Part shown: positions 59,443 through 64,000 of the stretch, in pieces
Layout: the number at the start of each line of letters is the position of its first letter
How positions within the stretch are numbered: the first letter of the stretch is position 1
NCBI RefSeq assembly: GCF_000374085.1
Contig: NZ_KB893499.1
Span: forward strand, 62,001-126,000
Length of the DNA: 64,000 bases
Source of the DNA: Spirosoma spitsbergense DSM 19989
GTDB lineage: Bacteria; Bacteroidota; Bacteroidia; Cytophagales; Spirosomataceae
Direction: 5' to 3'
Notes under the pieces: model-generated
The model's input: the letters and a program-made list of their open reading frames with translations, nothing else
Databases searched by the model: none
Told to the model about the DNA's origin: nothing
Position numbers and translations under genes: made by a program

Positions 59443-60143
59443 TAGTCCTTTTGGATGATATCCGAGCCGCCGGATTCGCTCCTGGCCACCACTTTAGCGG
59501 AGCCGTAATAATAAATATCCGAGCCACCGGAGGCCTTCATCTTCAACTCATTTCGGGCATTGACATATACATCCGAACCGCCGGATGAGTTGGCATTGCA
59601 GCTTTCTACAACTAGTTTACGGGCATCGAGGTTAGACCCGCCGGAGCCACTGGCATTGAACATCCGGGCCGACCCTTTCAAAAGCGCATCGGCCCCACCC
59701 GATGCGGATGCGTTGAGATCGTGGGCCTTGAAATCCAGTTTAAGGTTGGAACCGCCCGATGCATCCAGGCTCAGATCATTGAACGACAGTTGCCCCTGTC
59801 CAATCACATCGGCCCCACCTCCGGCCCGTATGGTTTGTAATTGCCGGAATGTCAGGTAGGCTTTTACGGACGTATTCCGCCCCCAGGTCCAGCCGCTGAA
59901 CCCTTTACGCTCAATGTAAAGTTTCAGCGTGCCGTTCCGTACTTCCGAAACAACCTGATCTTCATCCACTCCTTTTGCTTCCAGGGTCAGTTTTTCCGCA
60001 TTGCCCTGCGTCAGATAAACGACAATACCGTTGCTGACATTCAGGCCGGTAAACCCCGATACGGGCCGGTCTTTTTTCCAGTCATCACTGGCGGTGTTCA
60101 ATACGGTAACGAGTAACATAATGGATAGTATTAGTCCTTTCAT
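59442..60143 (-). CDS. Head GIN domain (DUF2807) secreted protein
   Basis: A 233-residue protein with a signal peptide (MKGLILSIMLLVTVLNTA). The mature part is a right-handed beta-helix of the DUF2807 family: GFTGLNVSNGIVVYLTQGNA, GTLKLYIERKG, IRAGGGADVIGQG, LDASGGSNLKLDF, ASGGADALLKG, ASGSGGSNLDARK, SSGGSDVYVNAR, ASGGSDIYYYG. The regular (S/A)SGG(S/A)(D/N) turns show about seven coils. Such proteins are periplasmic or surface in Bacteroidota; their function is not known, and auto-transporter or adhesive roles have been suggested. Transcribed towards purK on the same strand, but a repeat separates them. Confidence 0.92.
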   Translation of the reverse strand: MKGLILSIMLLVTVLNTASDDWKKDRPVSGFTGLNVSNGIVVYLTQGNAEKLTLEAKGVDEDQVVSEVRNGTLKLYIERKGFSGWTWGRNTSVKAYLTFRQLQTIRAGGGADVIGQGQLSFNDLSLDASGGSNLKLDFKAHDLNASASGGADALLKGSARMFNASGSGGSNLDARKLVVESCNANSSGGSDVYVNARNELKMKASGGSDIYYYGSAKVVARSESGGSDIIQKD

Positions 60144-60373
60144 AGCTTTCCTGGTTTATTGATTAGATACATACAAGATGGAAAAAAGCAGGGCTTCGTT
60201 GCATAAATGACCAAAAAAAGGTGTCCGGTTTTACGAATGACTTTGTCCGCTAACGGACGTTACGGACCTTAGGGTTACCGGTAGTCCTTTAGAAATCAAG
60301 GCAGTAAGAATCTGGCACGAGGGTTGAGTCATTATCAGTACGGCCAAAAACAATCGTTTAAACGTGACCAATT

Positions 60374-61075
60374 ATGATTCAACTTCGTAACGTTTCCAAG
60401 TATTACCCCGCTGGTTTTGGTAAGGTATATGTTCTGCGTAACATTAGCCTCGCTATTGCTCAGGGGGAGTTCATTTCCATCATGGGACCCTCCGGCTCCG
60501 GTAAGTCGACCCTGCTGCACATTCTGGGCCTGCTGGAAGAACCCTCCGAGGGAGAATATCTCTTTGATGATCAGCCCGTTCAGAAACTATCCGAAAAAAG
60601 ACGGACCGAACTGCACCGTACCCGCATCGGCTTTGTATTTCAGGCCTATCACCTGATTGACGAACTAACAGTATATGAAAACATTGAAACGCCCCTGCTG
60701 TATAAAGGACTGAACGGGTCGGAGCGCAAAAGCCGCGTGGCCGAGTTGCTCGACCGCTTCAATATGGTCGCCAAAAAAGACTTGTTCCCCGCTCAGCTAT
60801 CGGGCGGGCAGCAGCAACTGGTTGGTATCGCCCGGGCACTGGCGGCAGAGCCTACCGTTATTTTTGCCGATGAGCCAACGGGGAACCTCCACTCCGACCA
60901 GGCCCGCGATATTATGGAACTGTTTCGCGAACTCAACAAAAAAGATGGCGTAACTATCGTACAGGTAACCCACTCCGAAGTTAATGCCGAATACGGTTCC
61001 CGGGTAATTCGGCTGAAAGACGGCTGGCTGGAAGAGTCAGCCCCTCAGCCACTGAGCGTACAGGCCGTAAAGTGA
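60374..61075 (+). CDS. ABC transporter ATP-binding protein, MacB/LolD type
   Basis: A 233-residue ATPase: Walker A GPSGSGKSTLLHILGLLE (about 40), signature LSGGQQQLVGIARAL (about 145), Walker B VIFADEPTGNLHSDQA (about 166) and the switch His in IVQVTHSEVNAEYG. LHILGLLEEPSEGEYLFD and the DEPTGNL form are typical of the MacB/LolD class, which uses energy from ATP to drive mechanotransmission or lipoprotein release. A TolC-family gene and a membrane-fusion protein follow on the same strand (61396, 63009), so it is probably the ATPase of a tripartite exporter. The permease is not seen in the window and should lie beyond 64000. Confidence 0.92.
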   Translation: MIQLRNVSKYYPAGFGKVYVLRNISLAIAQGEFISIMGPSGSGKSTLLHILGLLEEPSEGEYLFDDQPVQKLSEKRRTELHRTRIGFVFQAYHLIDELTVYENIETPLLYKGLNGSERKSRVAELLDRFNMVAKKDLFPAQLSGGQQQLVGIARALAAEPTVIFADEPTGNLHSDQARDIMELFRELNKKDGVTIVQVTHSEVNAEYGSRVIRLKDGWLEESAPQPLSVQAVK

Positions 61076-61395
61076 CCGCAGAAACAGCACTTGATATCGG
61101 GATAGTATCCCTCACCTCTTTTTATTGATGCACATCAGGTCAGTAGAGAGCGTCAGGCTGCTATGCTGGTTATTAGCGGGACAAAATAACCTTTCCCGAA
61201 TCTGCCTGACTTTATACCGTAATGGTTTAAAACAGTCCATGACTGTGTTGAACCGTATGATTATTTACCAGCCTGTTAACTTCATTTACAGGAATATATC
61301 CGATTTATAAACCAAAAGTAGGCTTAGTTTGCGCCGTTTATCCCAAAATGATAGCTGCGCCGACGCTAAGTTTGTAACATTGACCTATCAAAATT
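61076..61395 (+). promoter_or_regulatory. 320-base gene-free region with TolC promoter
   Basis: TAAGTTTG at 61367-61374 is an exact TAnnTTTG match, 21 bases before the tolC-like ATG. I see no gene in the rest. It separates the ATPase gene from the exporter genes. Confidence 0.45.
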
Positions 61396-62910
61396 ATGTG
61401 TATGCAAGTGGCGTGGAAACAGATGCGGGTTGTGATAGCCCTGTTGGTAACGACAGGATTGTCGAATGTTTACGCACAAAATGCGCCGGCCCGAACGGAC
61501 GCAGCGGCCGTATCGCCGGCAAATGGAGTGGTTCCTACGGTAAACCGGCTGGATTTGCCGCAATGTATCGACATTGCCCTCAAAAATAATATCACGGTAA
61601 AGCAAAGTCGGTTACAGATCAACAACAGTGAAATACAACTGCAACAGGCAAAGCTAAACCGGCTTCCGAACCTGAATGGTTTTGCCACGCAGAATTTCAA
61701 TTCGGGTTTTAACATCAACCCGGTTACTAACCAGTTTGTGTCTCGGTCGGTACTATCGAACAACTTTCAGTTGACCTCCTCCTCCACGATTTATAATGGT
61801 GGCGTTTTACAAAACACCATAAAGCAAAATGAGTTATTGCTCCAGTCGAACGAGAAGAATCTGGAGGCTACCAAGAACAACGTCATCCTGACCGTAATTC
61901 AGAATTACCTGAATGTACTGACGGGTCAGGAGCAGTTGGTAATTGCCCGGCGGCAGTCTGACGTAAGCCGGTCGCAGTTTGAGCGGACTCAGAAACTGGT
62001 TAGCGCCGGGGCGGCCGCGGAGTCGGCCCTGTTCGATTTACGGGCGCAGCAGGCTACCGATCAGTTAGCCATTGTGAATGCACAGAACAATATTGATCTG
62101 GCCAAAGTGGCTTTGCTCCAGTCAATGAACCTGTTCAGCGATCAGGCCATCGAGGTGGCTCCAATATCGATCCCGGACCCCAGCGTTAGTGCCTACGAAG
62201 CTTCGCCCCAGCAGATATTCGAAATTGCCAATGACAATATGCCGGATGTCAGGGCAGCCAACCTGCGCGTTCAGAGTGATGAGAAGGGAATTGCCGTAGC
62301 GCGTGGAGGCTTTTATCCGTTGCTAACGCTGAATGCCGGGTTGACCTCACTGTTCTCAAATTTCGGTTCGCAACGGGCCATTCAGAACGGCACGAGTCAG
62401 ATTCCACAAGTAATAACCTTCAATGGGGTCCAGCAAACAATCCTTATCGAACAGCCTAATATTTCGTACGAAAGTTATACGCTTCCCTTCACGGATCAGG
62501 TCAAGAACAACCTGAATAAATCATTAGGCTTGTCCTTACAGGTACCTATCTTTAACCGGTTTCAGGTTCGAAACCGGGTTCAGTTAGCCACGCTGACCAA
62601 GCAAAACTCGGAACTACAGGCCGATAATACCCGGTTGCTGCTTCGCCAGAACATCGAAAATGCCTATGCTAACCTGGAGGCATCCGGAAACCGGTACCGG
62701 GCTACGCTGGCCCAGGTGCAGGCACTGGAATCAGCTTTTGGCGCATCGGAAAGCCGACTGAATGCCGGATCGATCAACGTAACGGAATACAATATCACCA
62801 AAACGAACCTGGATCGTGCCCGGGCCAGTTTGGTACAGGCTAAGTACGATTACGTGTTCAGAACCAAAATTTTAGATTTTTACCAGAATAAACCGTTCAG
62901 TTTTAATTAA
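61396..62910 (+). CDS. TolC-family outer-membrane channel protein
   Basis: A 504-residue protein (ATG 61396; the ATG at 61423 gives the cleaner signal peptide MRVVIALLVTTGLSNVYAQ). The repeated long helices and beta segments are typical: LDLPQCIDIALKNNITVKQS, LNNNEIQLQQAKLNRLPNLN-like segment, NVILTVIQNYLNVLTGQEQL, RSQFERTQKLVSAGAAAESA, then the second half with VQVQALESAF-like and RLNAGSINVTEYNITKTNLD. It forms the trimeric outer-membrane duct for export. It is followed by the membrane-fusion protein gene after a repeat-rich gap of 98 bases and preceded by the ATPase gene. Confidence 0.92.
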   Translation: MCMQVAWKQMRVVIALLVTTGLSNVYAQNAPARTDAAAVSPANGVVPTVNRLDLPQCIDIALKNNITVKQSRLQINNSEIQLQQAKLNRLPNLNGFATQNFNSGFNINPVTNQFVSRSVLSNNFQLTSSSTIYNGGVLQNTIKQNELLLQSNEKNLEATKNNVILTVIQNYLNVLTGQEQLVIARRQSDVSRSQFERTQKLVSAGAAAESALFDLRAQQATDQLAIVNAQNNIDLAKVALLQSMNLFSDQAIEVAPISIPDPSVSAYEASPQQIFEIANDNMPDVRAANLRVQSDEKGIAVARGGFYPLLTLNAGLTSLFSNFGSQRAIQNGTSQIPQVITFNGVQQTILIEQPNISYESYTLPFTDQVKNNLNKSLGLSLQVPIFNRFQVRNRVQLATLTKQNSELQADNTRLLLRQNIENAYANLEASGNRYRATLAQVQALESAFGASESRLNAGSINVTEYNITKTNLDRARASLVQAKYDYVFRTKILDFYQNKPFSFN

Positions 62911-62940
62911 TGATTGAGCGAATCGGTACGCCGAAGCGAA

Positions 62941-62992
62941 GTGATTGAGTGAATAGCACATGGACGTTCTACTCACTCATCCACTCAATCAC
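62941..62992. repeat. Inverted repeat of GTGATTGAGTG words between TolC and HlyD genes
   Basis: GTGATTGAGTG (62941-62951) and CACTCAATCAC (62982-62992) are exact complements, with imperfect extension on both sides; the gap is full of ACTCACTCAT and GATTGAGC words. It may be a partial terminator that sets the ratio of the two products. Confidence 0.6.
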
Positions 62993-63008
62993 TCACTCAT
63001 TCCCTATC

Positions 63009-64000
63009 ATGAAGAAAAAGTCGAATCGCATTTGGTGGATATTAGGTGGACTAGTTGTATTAATTGTAGGTGGATTAGTCGCGGCAAAACAAGCTGGTCT
63101 GATTGGCAAACCAGAGGCAACAGAAGTTGATTTTGCAACCGTTAAACGGACGGATATTACCGAACGGGTCAGCGCATCAGGGCGCGTTCAGCCGCAGGTC
63201 GAAGTAAAAATCAGCCCCGACGTATCGGGGGAAATCATTGGACTGTACGTAAACGAAGGGGATCCCGTCAAAGCAGGTCAGTTATTGTGCCGCATTCGTC
63301 CTGACAATTATGAGTCACTACTGGCGCGGGCGCGGGCCACGGTCAATCAAAGCCGGGCACAGTTAGAGCAAACCAAAGCCGCCGTGGCGCAGTCGAGCGC
63401 CCGACTGATCCGGGCCAAAGCAGATTACGAACGGCAACAGAAGCTCTACGCCGATAAGGTCATTTCGTCGGCCGATCTGGAAACCAGCGCGGCCAATTAC
63501 AATGTCGCCAAGCAGGAAGTCGAAGCAGCCAATGCCAACGTTCGGGCATCGTCGTTCAATATCAAGAGTGCCGAAGCCAGCCTGCGCGATGCAACGGAAA
63601 ACCTGCGTAAGACAACGATATACAGTCCTGTAAACGGTACAGTATCAAAACTCAATATTGAACTGGGGGAACGCGTGGTGGGCACCTCTCAGATGGCGGG
63701 TACCGAGATTATGCGGATCGCCAATCTGCAAAATATGGAAGTTCGCATTAACGTGAATGAAAACGATATTGTCCGGGTCAACCTCAACGACACGGCTGAT
63801 ATTGAGGTGGACTCCTACACCATGACCGGCCGAAAATTTAAAGGGGTCGTGTACGAAATCGCCAATACAGCCAACGGACTAACGAGTTCAGCGGGGGCAG
63901 CCGCTTCCCTATCGGCCGATGCCGTAACAGAGTTTGAAGTGAAAGTAAAAATACTGAATAGCTCCTACGCTGACTTGCTGGCTCAAAAAGACAAAAAAGG
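63009..64000 (+). CDS. Membrane-fusion protein (HlyD/MacA-like), right end missing
   Basis: The first 330 residues are present; the gene leaves the window. An N-terminal membrane anchor (WWILGGLVVLIVGGLVAA) is followed by a barrel-lipoyl-hairpin layout: RVQPQVEVKISPDVSGEIIG, LYVNEGDPVKAGQLLCRI, a coiled-coil helix pair (ARARATVNQSRAQLEQTKAA to SFNIKSAEASLRDATENL) and YSPVNGTVSKLNIELGERVV. This is the MacA-type periplasmic adaptor, which links an inner-membrane ABC permease to TolC. It fits the upstream ATPase and TolC genes. Assignment is firm; the cargo is unknown. Confidence 0.92.
   Translation, partial: MKKKSNRIWWILGGLVVLIVGGLVAAKQAGLIGKPEATEVDFATVKRTDITERVSASGRVQPQVEVKISPDVSGEIIGLYVNEGDPVKAGQLLCRIRPDNYESLLARARATVNQSRAQLEQTKAAVAQSSARLIRAKADYERQQKLYADKVISSADLETSAANYNVAKQEVEAANANVRASSFNIKSAEASLRDATENLRKTTIYSPVNGTVSKLNIELGERVVGTSQMAGTEIMRIANLQNMEVRINVNENDIVRVNLNDTADIEVDSYTMTGRKFKGVVYEIANTANGLTSSAGAAASLSADAVTEFEVKVKILNSSYADLLAQKDKK

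Noticed and set aside
1-64000. CRISPR arrays, rRNA genes and intact mobile elements.
   Set aside because: No regularly spaced direct repeats with spacers, no rRNA sequence and no intact transposase or integrase were found.

Overview
The window looks like a chromosomal segment of a Bacteroidota bacterium, most like the Cytophagales/Spirosoma group. Evidence: an STN-type TonB-dependent receptor with its DUF4249 and MG2-type partners, two proteins with type IX secretion (T9SS) C-terminal signals, head GIN (DUF2807), DUF3127 and DUF1460 proteins, a LytTR/His_kinase pair, promoters of the TAnnTTTG type, and moderate GC (about 50% or a little above, by eye). Almost all of it is intact single-copy genes; the only mobile-element trace recognised is an ISAs1-like transposase remnant near 50.7 kb.

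Layout. 0-4 kb: partial NhaD antiporter, a small HExxH protein, a divergent CPA-type antiporter, a propeller-like lipoprotein and a DUF1080 lipoprotein. 4.4-11.6 kb: a secreted protein followed by a coupled surface cassette (TonB receptor, DUF4249 lipoprotein, MG2-like protein). 11.7-21.3 kb: carbohydrate block (GH106, PQQ dehydrogenase with cytochrome c domain, ROK kinase, two GH13 amylases). 21.3-31.2 kb: DUF1460 amidase-like protein, Lrp/alanine dehydrogenase divergent pair, DUF2079 membrane protein, DUF3298 lipoprotein, LytTR two-component pair, histidine phosphatase, hotdog thioesterase and a membrane protein. 31.4-34.9 kb: large T9SS metalloprotease. 35-44.7 kb: malic enzyme, TrpS, HTH-only LuxR protein, DeoC, sugar isomerase, Uma2-like protein, PAP2 phosphatase, helix-hairpin-helix protein, RlmD. 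44.7-49.3 kb: gliding-type T9SS protein, SDR, TPR/SH3 protein, DUF3127 protein. 49.4-51.6 kb: tRNA-Leu(GAG), gene-poor stretch, lone PAS protein, ISAs1 remnant, lone receiver protein. 51.8-64 kb: triple PepSY-like lipoprotein, ECF sigma with a TM-plus-barrel partner, an ACP-like/Rieske/b561-like/YceI operon, PurK, head GIN protein, and an ABC/TolC/HlyD export set cut by the window end.

The genes most likely to repay attention are the sigma factor with a predicted trans-envelope partner (52.8-55.0 kb) and the five-gene redox operon next to it (55.2-58.1 kb). The strongest non-coding signal is a set of long, often perfect inverted repeats in gene-end spaces (5.1, 17.45, 38.6, 43.13, 47.9, 52.7 kb). 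Several begin inside or right at stop codons, and several others (2.2, 37.5, 47.9, 59.4, 62.9 kb) are built from short repeated words.

All calls come from reading the sequence and from knowledge of families; no database search was run. Residue positions are approximate.
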